From assembly GCA_948567375.1 (NCBI GenBank), contig OX419756.1:47408552-47472551 (forward strand): DNA of 64,000 bases, given 5' to 3'. The notes under the pieces are model-generated. The model saw only the letters and a list, made by a program, of their open reading frames with translations. It searched no databases and was not told the origin of the DNA. Made by a program: the position numbers and the translations under genes. Shown here in pieces: positions 1-12,827 of the stretch. This stretch comes from Lunularia cruciata. Its lineage: Eukaryota; Streptophyta; Marchantiopsida; Lunulariales; Lunulariaceae. Every line of letters starts with the position of its first letter. Position 1 is the stretch's first letter.

Positions 1-590
1 CTTAAATCTGAATAGCTTCTTTAAGAGTTTCCAAATCCTTGATAATCTTAATGTTTCAACAGGTGTGACTCAATCCATAGTTTAGCTACAAGACAATGGA
101 ATTACAAGATAGCTCTTATGTGGCTGGCACTTCTCCAAGCTCAAGAAAGAACTACATGAAAGATTCTTGTAGTGCATGTAGTCGTGCTACAAGGCCAAGT
201 CTATCGTTGGGCACTTAAATCTTAGAGATGTTTCACAAGTCTATCACCCTTGAGAGCTCGTCAACCTCCTTGGTTGTCACTCTCTACTCACTAATACTCA
301 CACTATCAAAATACTATGGGACATCCCATAAGGAGGTCTCACATTAGCCAGATCAACAAAACACCAATTCATACAAGTTTCATAATCATCCATTGATTCA
401 AGCCGTCATCCAAACAAGAAGTGAAGAGACATAATAGACAAGGTACTTAAGCTTTAGATTCCTTGGGTGTAGGCTATCACTTTACAATAAAGGGCCATTC
501 CTTACCTTGCAAGCAATGTCTTGATATTATTGGATCAACCTACCTTAGCCTAAGTCCTTCTCTTACTCTTTATTAAGCGGCTAATGATCA
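1..590. other. AT-rich repeat-like sequence, no gene seen
   Basis: No long open frame or recognisable protein motif on either strand. The texture (AT-rich, many short broken frames) matches the decayed retroelement that follows. It may be part of the same relic, but I cannot align it. Confidence 0.4.
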
Positions 591-811
591 ATTCTTGAGA
601 ACTCTCACATTAGTACCAACAATAATCAACCTCCACCATAGCAGACTAAGATCCCTTTTATATGTGTCAAACCCTACAAATAATTTTTACCTCCCTCATA
701 ATTCTTGAGAACTCTCTACACTAGCACCAAAAATAATCAACCTCCACCATAGTAGACTAAGCTCCCTTTGATATGTGGGATCAAACCCTAAAATAATTTT
801 TACCTCACTCA
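591..811. repeat. Two-copy direct tandem repeat, 110-bp period
   Basis: The segment beginning ATTCTTGAGAACTCTC at 591 recurs at 701. Both copies continue through similar CAACCTCCACCATAG and AATTTTTACCTC stretches. Copies differ by scattered substitutions and short indels, so the duplication is not recent. There is no coding content. It lies just downstream (minus strand) of the decayed gypsy remnant. Confidence 0.75.
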
Positions 812-1099
812 CAATCCGTTCTTAGTGGCAACCGTCTCCTTAAAATGCCACCTTTATCAATGGCAATTTGCTCCAAATCCATGATTTCAATCTAGATTAT
901 ACTACCTAAGTGCTTCAACATGCCACCTTTGCATTTATTATCTACCTAATTTTGTCCTACTATATTACATACTTGTAGTGTTCTTTGCTCATTCTCCCGT
1001 TTGTCCCATAGGGAGAATCCCTTAGCAACTTGCCCGTAATATAAGTCTTGCACTCCAATTCTCAAACCATCAATTTGCTCATAGCAGACATAGCCCTTA

Positions 1100-2460
1100 G
1101 TAAGTACTTTGCCTTGATGACACTTACTCTATCATATAATTCCTTTGGTTTCAAGTGACACTAGAAGGTAATCTTCTTTTCCCAAAACTTACATTTTGAT
1201 TTCTTAAAAGAAAATTCCACTTGCATAACCATCATAGCACTTTGCCAATATGGAACAATACTCTCTCCTTGTCTTGTTATAGAAAAATAATCATCAACAA
1301 ACACCATAATTTAAATATTTATATTTATAAAGTAATTGATCTATGAATATTATAGGTGTATTTGCTAGCCTAAAGTGATGATAACAACAACAAACAATAG
1401 ATACATAGAAAAAAATTATATATATATATGAGATGTGTTTGACCATGAATGCTAGATTAGGATTAAGGCCAAAGGAAAGGACTATATATTCAAAGTGTAG
1501 AATCTCTTTGTGAGATAGGTTTTACTAATGCCCATTATAAAGATCTAACCTGGTGAAAATTTGACTTCCTTAAAAAAAACCATTGATTTGAGATAAGATG
1601 CAAGTATTTTTCACTATTTTCTCTCAAACCTATAATAATCAATATGAAAAAATCATTTTATTTAAAAATAATAATTTAGGTACTCTTTAAGGTAAGCTAA
1701 GTTATTGGTTAAACTCCTTATGCATAAGCTTGGACAAGGTCTTATAAAGTTGTTTAGTTCCTTTGGAGATAGGCAGTTGATGGGTTTACTAGGAGGTGTA
1801 CTATATAGCAAAAGATCTATTCTAAATAATATTCCTTCATTAGAAGGTATACCCTTAGGATAGGTTACTTGGTAATATAATTTTTACTCTTAAAAAGTCT
1901 CATTGATGACATGTCAATGTTTATGTCTCATCTCTAGTATAACCTTGTATTGTTGGTTGGATCCAAATTGAAAATAGTCATATATACTCCTTTGTACCAT
2001 GTGTTCTAACAATTTTACTAATATACTTATCTTTCCTATCAAGAGTTGTAGTAAGAAATGTCCTTACCAAAGGTTGTATATCTCACAAATGTAGTAATTT
2101 GTCTTTTGTAGCCACTTGGATTTGTTGTTTTACCCAATCAACTTGAGCCTAATGATGTTCAAGCCAAGGTAACCCAAGAAATATATCATAGTGTAAGAAG
2201 TGAGTACTGATTTTGTCAATCTGATGTACTCTTGTCCAATCTTCAAAAGTACTGGATTAAAAGTTCAAACGATAGTTCCTTTCTTTCCACTAGCTATCAT
2301 AAGGTAAGTTCTCTTCATAAGTGCAATAAAAGCACTTATCCCTTGTGAAAATTGCATTGACATGCAATCTTCCAAACTACCATACTTCACCAAAATCTTA
2401 GAAGGCTTTTTTGAGATCATACTATGAGGATGAAACAAATTATTCATGTTCAGTTCTCAA
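1100..2460 (-). mobile_element. Decayed Ty3/gypsy pol remnant (protease to reverse transcriptase)
   Basis: By eye this stretch aligns with the intact element at 55430-61074 in the same orientation and order. Positions 2265-2447 match the protease region, including a relic of the Asp-Ser-Gly-Ser site and the following CMSMQ motif, now altered. Positions 1740-1860 match the segment between protease and RT. Positions 1150-1320 match the RT active-site region, where a VFVDD-like sequence remains. Protease-to-RT spacing is about 1.06 kb here and 1.11 kb in the intact element. Many indels and stops make it non-functional. I saw no LTRs for it. The surrounding sequence is probably the rest of the same old copy. 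Confidence 0.75.
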
Positions 2461-4240
2461 TCTTTTTAGAGCTAATGATGCTCCTAATTAGTTACCCAAT
2501 TGGTCTTACCAAATATTGCATTCTCCTCATCAAATATAAATATACATGTAGATCAAACTAAAAATTGAAATTAAAATTGATTTGGACTAAATATAGTTTA
2601 TATTTCCTCCTCCATGATATCATGGATCTATTTTCTAGTTAGATGCTTTGTCACAAATTAATGAAAACAACATATAAGGTTGTGATGTGACTATAAAACG
2701 ATTTATTTGTATTTTGCTTATGACAATCCATCAAAGAAGAAGATTGATTATAATAAGCTCAACTAAATAAAATAATAATGGAAGGAAAAAATTCTAGAGT
2801 TAGATAATAAATTTTCAATTTTTCTTCATATAATGAGAAAAATTTATCCATAATAATTTCTTGCACTAGATTTTCTTTTTTGTAGAAACATCACATAGAA
2901 TTACTAAACACTTATTAGGAAGGAGATATACTAATTAGATTCAATTGACTTGCTATAATTTTTTCTTTGTTATCACTGAGGAATTCAAGTATTTGATCCA
3001 TCAAGATATTTTCAATGGCTTATTGATCACCTGGAAATCCAATAAAATTAGGTTATTTAAAAATCACATCAAAGATAAATATTGATAGTTTACCATTGGC
3101 TCAAATGTCACCATAAAAACAATAACACATTATAAATCAAGAAACATTTTGACCATCTTCATATTAAAGTCAATCCATGGTGTATATACATATTTTAAGA
3201 ATGTTCATAATCTAGGTTATTTCTACATCAATAAAATTTTAGACTACATTCTTTCTTAGAATGCAATGCCTGTTTTAAAGGTTACATCATGCAAGGTATC
3301 TCAACTTGTTTAAGATATCAATAGATAAAAAATTATTTTGACAGTGATACTTATAAAATATATATTTTTAGAGTCTTAAGTTAGTTGTATTATAGTACTG
3401 GTCAAAAAGATCTTTATTTCCATATTGGTTTTTTCTCAAAATCAATCCTTTCATAATATTACATTAAAATAGAAAATTTTCACAAATATAAGGTACTATT
3501 ATTCTTGTTATATTGAAGAATTTATTTCTTGTTTTGGAGGTAAACCTATCTTATAAAATTCTTTACATGAATTATACAAGCACCTCAATCATGGTTGAGT
3601 TGCTTGGTCCATACATGGTTTATGTGCATACATATTTCAGATAGTAATTATATGAATACATATTATGTCTGAATATTCACCTAATTTACTCAATGTCTCT
3701 GAATCCTTATCATACTAATATCTAAACCTTAGAGTATGCCAATCTTAACATCCTTATAATCCAAAAAAGTTAACCGATATTTCACAACCAAAATCATGTC
3801 TTTTCTACAAGATATGTTTCTTGTTGTGATACATCATTAATGTGCATATCAGAAATTGATTATATATACCAAAAAATTTATATTTCTTAAGAAAATATCT
3901 TGAATGATGTTAGGTGTAATGCAAACAATAAACTCAAAAATAAATACTCGAAACACTATATAACATTGATTTTCTCAAACTATATCTTTGTTGCTAAAAA
4001 GTTAAAGATAGTGTATATTTATTGAGAGTCAATGAATCATCCCACCTCAAAATAATATATTTCGAAATATTGAAAGAAAGACAAGTAAATTACAGTTGAT
4101 TGAAGATTAATTTACATAGAAAAATTTATACCACATATGAAAAATAGCTTCATTGGTAATCCTGCAAGCTCTACAAATACATTCTCAATATATTTGAACC
4201 CTTAATTACACCGATTTTGATTAAAATGCAATATTGTGCC
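2461..4240. other. AT-rich spacer, probable repeat debris
   Basis: Very AT-rich with no open frame of note. On the minus strand this is where gag of the decayed gypsy copy would lie, but I could not match it to the intact gag. No RNA gene or promoter is recognisable before the CDC20 upstream region, where base composition becomes more balanced near 4240. Confidence 0.4.
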
Positions 4241-4420
4241 TTCAAAGGTGCAATTTCGAGGTTGAAGTTGCGGAGAGTTTAGTTTCTTGCGCGCTTGCAA
4301 GACTGAAACAGAAGTAATTCAGATAGGACAAACGAAGAATCATCGCCACATCGTGCAGGGCGAAACCGTGGGTATGGGATTCGGTAAGGACGACATACTT
4401 TAGTTCCTCCGCAAGACATG

Positions 4421-4474
4421 ACCGTTAAGTTCGTCGTCGCTAGTGTTTGAATCTAGCACAGCAAAAGTACCGTT
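4421..4474 (-). promoter_or_regulatory. Two MSA-like (mitosis-specific activator) cores upstream of CDC20
   Basis: ACCGTT occurs at 4421-4426 and 4469-4474, which reads AACGGT on the minus strand. AACGG is the core bound by three-repeat MYB (MYB3R) factors in G2/M genes, and plant CDC20 genes are typical targets. Here they lie about 590-640 bp upstream of the ATG, and the flanking bases match the full consensus only partly. The core is short, so chance occurrence is possible. Confidence 0.35.
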
Positions 4475-5057
4475 GGTAATGCAGAAACCTAATAAACCTA
4501 ATTTTGCAGATGCGCTACTTTATGAACGTTAGATTGAGAGAATCCACGGCGCTGGACTAAAAGGATTGCTGTTCTGTAGACTTCCAGGAATTGCGAGAGA
4601 CCGCCACCTTTCATTCAAATAGCTTCAATCGTTAGAATTTTAAATCCTCTCTTCTCTCTACAGCACTCTCACGCGCACATATACATTTCCCACAACTGAA
4701 CTCTCGGGACTTCAAACATACGCTGCCTAACCAGGACATCGAGCGATCGAGTGCAAAGACGAACAAGTTCACAGCATTCGAAGCAATCTAACTGTCGTTT
4801 CATCGCATAGATTTCAATTTCTTTTTTGCCTGTTGAATTTGTAGTACTGTTGTCATAAATTGTTGGGGTGTGTTCATATTGTTGTCGTTGGTTCCCGAAA
4901 GTCGTTTGCTAAACTCTTTGTTACATTTGCGATCTGTATGTGTGGTAGCTTCCCTGTTTATATTCCAATTACAGTCTATAGTTTTCGTGAAAACTTCCCA
5001 CCCCAAGGTAAGGGGTGAGCGAAGTATCATCTTTGTCTGTCACTGGTGTAATTCGCG

Positions 5058-6854
5058 ATGGCTAAGGTGTTTCAAACCCCAACCAAGAGCGTCCTCCAAT
5101 CCAGCAGGTGGTCAGAGAGGCTTCCGTTGAGAGAGCAGGCTTCCCCGGATTTCTTGTCTCGCAAAACCCCACGAAAGACCCCGGGATGCCATGTAAGTAT
5201 CCTCAGTGTCTAGAGTTTATTTCGTCGAATTGGAAATTTAGACATCTTTGTTGTTTCTTCACTTCACTACCATCTAAATGCCGGCAGTCAATTCTCGTTC
5301 TCCGGGATGAGAAAATAATCTCCACAGGACTTCGTGATTCATGACACCAAGTTATGGTTCTCATACCTTATTTGATCAATGTAATGCAGAACGACCGATT
5401 CATCCCTATCAGGAAGAATGTAGATCATGACCTCGCGGCCTTCTTGCTCGCCAAGGAAAACTCCGTTGCGGCTTCGCCCAAGAATGAGGAATACAAGAAA
5501 CAACTAGCCGGGAACATGTTGAGGGAGAATGACGGAAACTCGAGAGTTCTCTCATTCAACAGCAAGCCCCCCCCTCCCCCTGAAGGATTTGAGAACTCGA
5601 GAAAGGCTTTGTACACTCAAAATGTGACAAGCCCCGTTAAGGCGAAGAAAATGTTCCGCCACATTCCCCAGGCACCAGAGAGAACTCTGGACGCCCCAGA
5701 GCTATTGGACGACTACTACCTGAACCTGTTGGACTGGAGCTCGAACAACGTTGTGGCAATTGCTCTTGGCAACACAGTATACCTGTGGGATGCTAGCACT
5801 AGCTCAATTGAGGAGTTGATGCAGGTGGGCGATGAAGGTCCAATAACCAGTGTGTGCTGGGCGCCTGATGGTCAGTACATTGCCATCGGCCTCAACAACG
5901 CCGAGGTTCAGTTGTGGGATACCCATTCTCTACGACAAGTGAGGTCCTTGAAAGGACACTGTGCTCGCGTGGGAGCCCTTGCATGGAATGGGGGTCCAAT
6001 TCTTAGCTCTGGTGGACGTGACAACGTCATCTTCAACCACGATGGTCAGTGCACTCTAACCTGTCAATTCTTTTCTAGGGTTGTCATATCACAAAAGCTC
6101 ATCCCTAAGTTCTACGTCGCCGAACTTTAAGCTTTGCCTGGTGGCTTCTGCTTCCTTAAGAACTTTGAAACGACCCCAATGAATTTGAACTGACTTGTAG
6201 ATTTTGACTGTTGTTGTATATGCAGTGAGAATCAGAGATCACATCACAAACCGAATGACTGCTCACGAGCAGGAGGTGTGTGGGCTTAAGTGGTCTCCAT
6301 CCGGCCAGCAATTGGCTAGCGGAGGAAATGACAACCTTCTACACATCTGGGATGCTGCCGGTGCATCATCCCAGGGTCCCAGCCCATACCTTCACCGATT
6401 GGATGAGCACCAGGCTGCTGTCAAGGCATTGGCATGGTGCCCATTCCAAGCGAACTTGCTCGCATCGGGGGGTGGTACTGCTGATAGATGCATTAAATTC
6501 TGGAACACCCACACCGGAGCTTGCGTGAACAGCATTGATACCCAATCTCAAGTATGTTCCCTACAGTGGAGCAAGCATGAGAAAGAAATCTTGAGTTCCC
6601 ACGGGTTTAGCCAGAATCAATTGTGTCTCTGGAAGTACCCTTCCATGGTTAAGATGACAGAGCTCACAGGTCACACCTCCAGAGTTCTCCACCTTGCGCA
6701 GAGTCCCGACGGTTACACCGTCGCCTCAGCTGCTGGTGATGAAACCCTCAGATTCTGGCAAGTGTTCGGATCCCCAGATATCAACAAGGCCCCTGTAAAG
6801 CTGAAAACTGTTGATACTCGAGGTGCATTGTACTCCACGAGGAGCATCCGATAA
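5058..6854 (+). CDS. CDC20: CDC20, WD40 activator of the anaphase-promoting complex
   Basis: Three exons: 5058-5192, 5390-6044 and 6226-6854, with GT-AG introns and continuous phase, encoding about 472 aa. CDC20 brings substrates to the APC/C ubiquitin ligase and is restrained by the spindle checkpoint. Visible motifs are the C-box DRFIP (residues 47-51, first codons of exon 2), a KEN box (67-69), a Mad2-interaction-like RVLSF (97-101), seven WD40 blades from about 150 to 455, and the C-terminal Ile-Arg tail that docks on the APC/C. The start is the ATG in context GCGATGGCT at 5058; it yields a 45-residue basic Ser/Thr-rich leader before the C-box. An in-frame ATG at 5384 lies just before the acceptor and would be intronic in this model. 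Length and motif order fit plant CDC20 rather than CCS52/FZR. The gene looks intact. Confidence 0.93.
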
Positions 6855-8217
6855 ACCGGATGGAAATAGGTGAATGGATCCACTTCTTAAGTCAGTAACT
6901 GTTGATGTTCGTGTGAGAGGGATCAACGAACAACGTCGGAAACCCCGCACCACGAAGAGAAACGACGCTTGAGACTACATCTAAAGAAGGTAGCTTAAAG
7001 ATTCAATTAATCTCAATCATCCTGTCTCAGTTCGATGTACTTACTTGTGCTTGTGACTAATACGTCTCCATTCTACAGAAACCATGAGCGAACAAATGTG
7101 ATATACAAAGGTTTCTCCATGTTAGCAGTCTTAACTGTGAATTTTCCTAATCTAATCTCTCAGGTGATTTCTGCCCCTAAGTTGGAAACTTTACTTTCTG
7201 TCGTTCACTCAAATATCCTCTCTGCATATACTCGAATTTCACATGCTCTCTATCTATCTATCTGGCACTAAAGCGAACTTACTCTGCGTGCAGGTCACAT
7301 GCGCATGGAAAAGAGAACTCAGCAAGGAGTACGCGAGTCGTCTGCAATCTACTCTTCGGCTTCCATATGTGCAGTTTAGAATTATCAAACGAAGACTTGA
7401 TTCTTCGTTTGACTGCGACTGCTTCTGACAATTCTCTTTCCAAATGCAGCAACGCATTATTCGCGCAATGCTTTCTCAATCTATGGTTGTCGGTACACCC
7501 ACAGTCCATAACAGCTCTAAGAGCGTCCACCTAAAATTCTGCGCCATCCGCTTGCCAATTCATGTGTAGGTTTGTACGCACCCTTCTGCATCAGATGCGT
7601 CATCATATTAACCCCGTGCTGCTACGATGCACTCGATGCACTGGTACTTCGGACGAAGTACCGTTTCAGCACAATGTTCCACTCATGTTAAGTATATTAT
7701 TTCATAATATATACTAAAACAGGCCCATACATCTGATCCTTAGTCCATCCGGTAGATTCATTGTCTGCCAATGTTGGCAGATATCCTGAGAATAAAACAA
7801 ATACCTGCAAGGGGGGGCTCGCAATTGAGACCCAGCGCTGAGTCAAATGTGAATGCTTGAATGACACTGAATGATGTATACCACGTATGTGTGTGAAGCG
7901 TCGAACGACTGGAAACTATGGCGATACAGAATTCGTCACATTAACATGATACTATTACTGGTACATTTCATTTTCACTTAATACAATGACGTAGACTAGT
8001 AAAGCTAGCCAACCTAGCTTATTTCCTGTACATTTCCCGTACAACCCTGAACAGGAAGAATGTACATCATGTTTGATGAAACGGATGTATACTTTCGCTC
8101 ATACAATATAATACCTTCCTAACTAAAAAAATTTAGAACGAAAAATGGCGACCGCGTAGGAGAAAGGAAGGATGGGGAAACTCCATCAAGGTTATAATTT
8201 GATAGGTTGAGAGATTG
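6855..8217. other. CDC20 3' flank and intergenic sequence, no gene seen
   Basis: The first part is probably CDC20 3' UTR. Short open frames here lack conserved motifs and overlap on both strands, as expected of non-coding DNA. No tRNA or other RNA gene is recognisable. Confidence 0.5.
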
Positions 8218-8330
8218 GATAGTTTGGGAAGTTTTAGATAAATGTAGAGAAATTTGATAGTTAGGGAAGTTTTAGATAAATGTAGAGAACTTTGATAGTT
8301 AGGGATGTTTTAATAAGTGTAGGGAAAATG
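8218..8330. repeat. Three-copy tandem repeat, 38-bp period
   Basis: Units start at 8218, 8256 and 8294, each beginning GATAGTT(T/A)GGGA and containing a TTTTAGATAAATGTAG-like stretch. The third copy is more diverged and shortened. It is a minisatellite in the CDC20-MIZ1 intergenic region with no coding potential. Confidence 0.8.
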
Positions 8331-8440
8331 CGATATGTATGGCAGTACATTAGAACAATCCCGAATTTGCATGGTGAATATTAGCAGTGAAAAAGGTACA
8401 TCGCCACGCACCTGCAAGTGAACAGTAGCTCCGCCCAATC

Positions 8441-8466
8441 GTAATCTCCGCCCCCGCGGAGATTAC
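8441..8466. repeat. Perfect 11-bp inverted repeat with CCCC loop
   Basis: GTAATCTCCGC at 8441-8451 is followed by CCCC and the exact reverse complement at 8456-8466. It forms a GC-rich hairpin in a locally GC-rich patch. No neighbouring transcript is evident that would use it as a terminator. It could be the end of a small foldback element. Confidence 0.7.
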
Positions 8467-9914
8467 CTAAAGCGCGTGCCTTGTCAACACAACTATCAAT
8501 GCTTTAAAAATCTGCAAATACTGTAAACCACTACCGTAGTCTTCCACCTGTCGACACCTGGCCCCATGCTGTGGCCTCCCGTACTAAAGTGTATCCCCCC
8601 CGCCATGAACTGTTTGAACATAGCATATGACAGTCCAATAACATTTCAACCTTCGACCGTTACTGTCAGACTTTCACATTAACTGTCACATTTTCGCATC
8701 GCATCGCTCTAATATCGTAATTTTGCACTGACGCTGTATGATATTTGCACGGCTGCACCGCTTCTGTGTTGTCCAGTTGTAGCATATTTCCCTCATGACA
8801 CTGATACGAAATCTTTCACTGTGTCAAATAGCAGTAAAGTACTAATCTTCAATCATTTTTCTCTGTCCGTTACTGTGAGTCCACCCTTAACTGTACCACT
8901 TTTCCATCGTCCTAGTTTGGAAATTTTGCACAGATAAGTGTGGTTTTTGTACACATATATTGGTGCAGTGTTCTCTTGTACTAACATCGTTTCGCTCCAT
9001 CACGCTGATGTGAAATATTTGACAGAACCATAAAACAGTAAAATGGCAGTCTTCGACCTTTATAGAAGTTGAGACTGCCAATCATATCACCAATTGAGAA
9101 GTATATGTACCACCACCGTGATGGGAAACATTTTGCACGAAAGCTCCAGTCGTTGTCTTCTCTGGGCATAGTATCGATTCCACATCTGTGCTTATCGAAC
9201 ACACAACTGTATTTCAGTGTTATGTACTAAATAATTTCACATCGTGGCGTACATTCTGAAAATTTATAGCAACAAGGTGAATTGAAGATTGGGGCGTTAC
9301 ATTTGTACGTAAGTCGATCACAGAAGTAAGCGTTTATTCAAATGATAAACAGGTGAGGTGACCACTATACAAACTGGCGCATAAGCAAATTGGAACACGG
9401 AAGTATTATTTAACGTGACGGTGGACGGTGGTGAAGCATCAGACAACATCAATGTGCAAATATACTGCAGAAGAAATTCTTAATGTACAAATTTTGAAGT
9501 TGATCACAGGTTTCTATCTATTAAGCTTTGTAGACGTCGATGTGAGCGTCGATGTGAGCGTCGATGCATCCATGTTCTCGTGTGAATCCCTGATACAGCA
9601 CCTTGAAAATTTGGTGCAACTGTTGTGCTCAACTTCAACCAGTTCTGTGCATGGCTACTGATCATCTCTATTTATCTAATTTCGAATCCGATCACCGTCC
9701 CTGGGGCCAGACTCATTGGGACCCGACTCATTTATCATCTATATGTGCTTAAACCCCGTCTTCCAAATCCAAAGAACTTGAGTAATTAGTCGAGTTGTGG
9801 TCATCCGCATGAAAGACGAGGCCAACTTCCAGGCTCGAATGTTTTGTATGATAACTACCCCATGGATCTGGACAGGAGAGAATTAAAGGAAATAACTCTA
9901 AACAGCAAAACTCA
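8467..9914. other. Intergenic sequence, 3' side of the DUF617 gene
   Basis: No conserved open frame. The stretch 9536-9570 has a short GTCGATGTGAGC iteration. The region next to 9914 would contain the 3' UTR of the minus-strand DUF617 gene. I see nothing else. Confidence 0.45.
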
Positions 9915-10637
9915 CTAACTTCGGAAGAGAAATATGCTCAATTCTTGACCGGGTGTACCATCGGGATTTATCAAGTGTAGAGAGAGGGAGTCAGGGGACC
10001 GCCCACAAACTCTTTCATAGCGAGCGCGCATGTACATGATCTCCTGATCTGGTAACGTGACCTTGCGCTCGTGAGAAGGAATCACTCCTGCACCCATGCT
10101 TACGCTCTGCATGAGATTCAGGACTTTCCGATCGGCTTCAGAGCTCAGTCTCCTTATAGCAAACCCCACCTTCCTCCCATTGCAGAACAAACTCCATACT
10201 GGTTCCAACAGGATATCAGGAGATTTACTCCCATCTTTCCCATCTCTAGCTGAAGGTGGAGACTTGTCGCACTCGAGGGCAATTCTCAACATTCCAGACG
10301 ACATTTCCCGTACAAGTGAGTACGTTGGCATGGCAAATTCCAACAGAAGAAGTGGGGGCCCTTTGGAATTCTCTTGAAGGCAGAAATTCACTCTCCCTTT
10401 CCGAGACCCGTAGAAAGTGCCCGTCACTGTATGACGCAATGATGTCGAATCGAAAAGTCCATCGTCGTCCATTGACTCCACCGTGGACCCCCTTCTCACA
10501 CCACAACAAAATGGCCTCCAAAGGTACCGCAACGCAGTCAAGATTTTTCTGCCAGAAGACAGTTCGCAATTTAAGGAGGTCGGCCGGTCATTGATCTCGA
10601 TGGACCCGGTCGTGCTTCCCAAGTCAATCATCCTCAT
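9915..10637 (-). CDS. MIZU-KUSSEI1-like protein (DUF617 family)
   Basis: Single exon of about 240 aa. The C-terminal two thirds is a complete DUF617 domain. It opens with a GTFYGSRKGRVNF-type strand, then LLLEFAMPTYSLVREM, the SSGMLRIALEC block, PVWSLFCNGRKVGFA, the hallmark QSVSMGAGVIP and YMRARYERV, and ends with NPDGTPGQELSIFLFR at the very C terminus. Family founder MIZ1 of Arabidopsis is required for root hydrotropism; the molecular activity of the domain is unknown. The N-terminal 80 residues are variable and end in a Ser/Asp-rich stretch. I place the start at the ATG at 10637 (another in frame at 10631); the frame stays open upstream to a TTG at 10658, which is unlikely to be used. In seed plants these genes are usually intronless, as here. 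It looks intact. Confidence 0.9.
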   Translation of the reverse strand: MRMIDLGSTTGSIEINDRPTSLNCELSSGRKILTALRYLWRPFCCGVRRGSTVESMDDDGLFDSTSLRHTVTGTFYGSRKGRVNFCLQENSKGPPLLLLEFAMPTYSLVREMSSGMLRIALECDKSPPSARDGKDGSKSPDILLEPVWSLFCNGRKVGFAIRRLSSEADRKVLNLMQSVSMGAGVIPSHERKVTLPDQEIMYMRARYERVCGRSPDSLSLHLINPDGTPGQELSIFLFRS

Positions 10638-10659
10638 TCTTCCCACCTTCGTCTTCAAG

Positions 10660-12825
10660 CACCAGAGCAGAAGAACAGGTAGAAGCTGTCACTAACTTTC
10701 AAAGGTGCGTCTACTTGCTATTGGCATGAACCGGACATTACTTCAAACTCCAAAATATCATACAGCTGTGATGGAGACGTACGAGAAGATTGTGGGTTGT
10801 TCGAAACTAGCACTGTCGATGGGGACGAAGCGTCTGAGCCGTGACTTTTTAGATGTTAATCTACAACCCTTGCTCCTGGAAGGTTTGTGAGTGATACATG
10901 AATTACACGTCACTGCAGTCCATGTCCTACTGCTGTTCTTAGCTCAGGAGCGAACGTCAGGAAAGCCATTGCATTCTGTATCGAGTTCATATCGGTAATT
11001 TTGGACACACAGGTGTCAAACTGCTGTCTGGAAATATTCAAATGTAGTCCGAGTAAACGCTCTCGATCAAAATTTTGCTACAGCAACAGACTCTTGTATC
11101 GGGACAGTAGACTTGACGCCGCGAAGGCCCCAGCGCAAAGTCTGCAAAAATGCCTCCTTCTCCTCAATCAAGGATGAACCTCGCCGAGTAAAGCCCACGA
11201 AGATGACACAAAATTCCCTCCTTTCCTGTCGATGAGCAATCAGAGAGTTACAACAGAAAAGAGGGGAACAACTTCCCGTTCTTGCCGTGGGAGCGCAACC
11301 AAGACGTCATTCGCTACTATCGACTAGGAGGTCGAGAATGTTGAAGTTCCGTCGACTGAGCTCATTAAAAAATGAGAATAGCTGATTCGCTGCTGTCGTT
11401 CTGAACCAAACGTTTGTTCTCTCTAATACCAATGAGGAGCACTCTTGCCGGAGAAAAGACGGAATTTCGCCGGGTGGGATCACCAAACATGAGACGAGCT
11501 GCTGCACTTCTATCGTTAGGAGCACTCCTTTACGAGAATTGTTGAAGTTTCGCAGAGCGAGGTGGCGGGGAAGGAGAGGACCTGTTTAACTGCTGTCGCT
11601 AGAAAACCCGAATAGCTTGGGTTCAACCGAGAACGGTAAGTTACAAACGTGACGGAAACCAGCGAGGGCGATACTAAGGTAAGAGTACGTTTATGCTACT
11701 GCAACTTCAAGCCCGGAAAAGCACCTGAGATCTGATACTATCAAGGGAACTTCCAGTAGAGAGAATGATGCATGAGAGAATTGGAAGGCTTGAGTACAGA
11801 TATATCCTACTTCTTCCTCGCAGTACAAATCATAGAGGTAATGATGTGTTTTGGAAAGTCTGTCACAAAGCACATATTCTGAGCAGCAACCTTCTATACT
11901 GTACCGAAATTGAGAATCGACGGTCAGTTGATTATGGTCAACATACTGTTGACCACCGCAGGAGATGCGTGGTCTGTTGGAATTTTGAAATGGCGGAGAG
12001 CGGCAACACCCACCCAACAGTGGTAGTCACGAGCGCAGCTCGAAAGCCATCAATAGTCTCCAGGTGTAGTTTGGCTCATAAATGTGTAATTAAAAGCTCA
12101 CGTAATCAGATGAACTAACAAAGTACTTAATGTGTTTGGATTCGCTCCCAATTTGTTCCTTGTGGTCGTGGACAACCGTACTTGGGTCCTTCTGAGTTTG
12201 TTCCATGTGATTCTTAACTTTCAAAGAGAATCGCGATTGTTGCTGATATGTTGGCCGTTCCTCATAAACTAATCGCGAACCTCTCTCGACAGCACTAGGT
12301 TCCTTGTGAACTGGAAGGCATCGAAGTTAGAATTGATTGTCAATGTCTGCAACACTTATGTCCTACTCTTGCAATATTTCAATACCTTGTTTCCATTTTT
12401 TCATTCACTTGTGTGAAATTTGCAGTCATGGAAGCTACAAATTAAGTGGGTTCAATTGGTTTCCTTGTTACTTCAATGGGGGAATTCGAGTTTCCTTTGT
12501 TTAGACTTTTGTAGCGATGCTCTTATTCCCTGGAGAAACTACAAGTTGCAGCCTCGGAAGTTGAGTAGATATCCAAAATGTCATCAACAATTGTAAAGCA
12601 CATGGTACTTGTTGGAGCTCATTGTGCACATGGACAAGCTTATTCCAAAAGATTTGGATCCCGAAACAGTGGCACTGCATGCAAGTTGCTTGTGAAGTTA
12701 GAAATTGAGATATTACTGTTATAGAATATCTTATGGGTTTCTTAATATTAAATGAAAAGAAATCGGAAATGAAAATGAAATGAAGCTTTCTGAAAATATG
12801 TCTATTCAGATAGCTATCTTGTTCA
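10660..12825. other. Intergenic sequence, upstream of the DUF617 gene
   Basis: Several open frames of 60-117 codons occur on both strands (for example 11691-12017 minus and 11765-12118 plus overlapping it). None carries a recognisable domain, and the overlap of opposite frames argues against coding. The part near 10640-11000 should hold the DUF617 promoter. No RNA gene is seen. Confidence 0.45.
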
Positions 12826-12827
12826 GA

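Noticed and set aside
5384-5389. ATG just before the CDC20 exon 2 block as an alternative start
   Set aside because: It lies directly at an AG acceptor. An upstream exon (5058-5192) with good start context, donor and matching phase gives a family-typical leader before the C-box, so splicing is the better model.
10638-10658. N-terminal extension of the DUF617 protein to a TTG codon
   Set aside because: The frame is open but begins with TTG. Plant nuclear genes normally start at ATG, and in-frame ATGs are present at 10637 and 10631.
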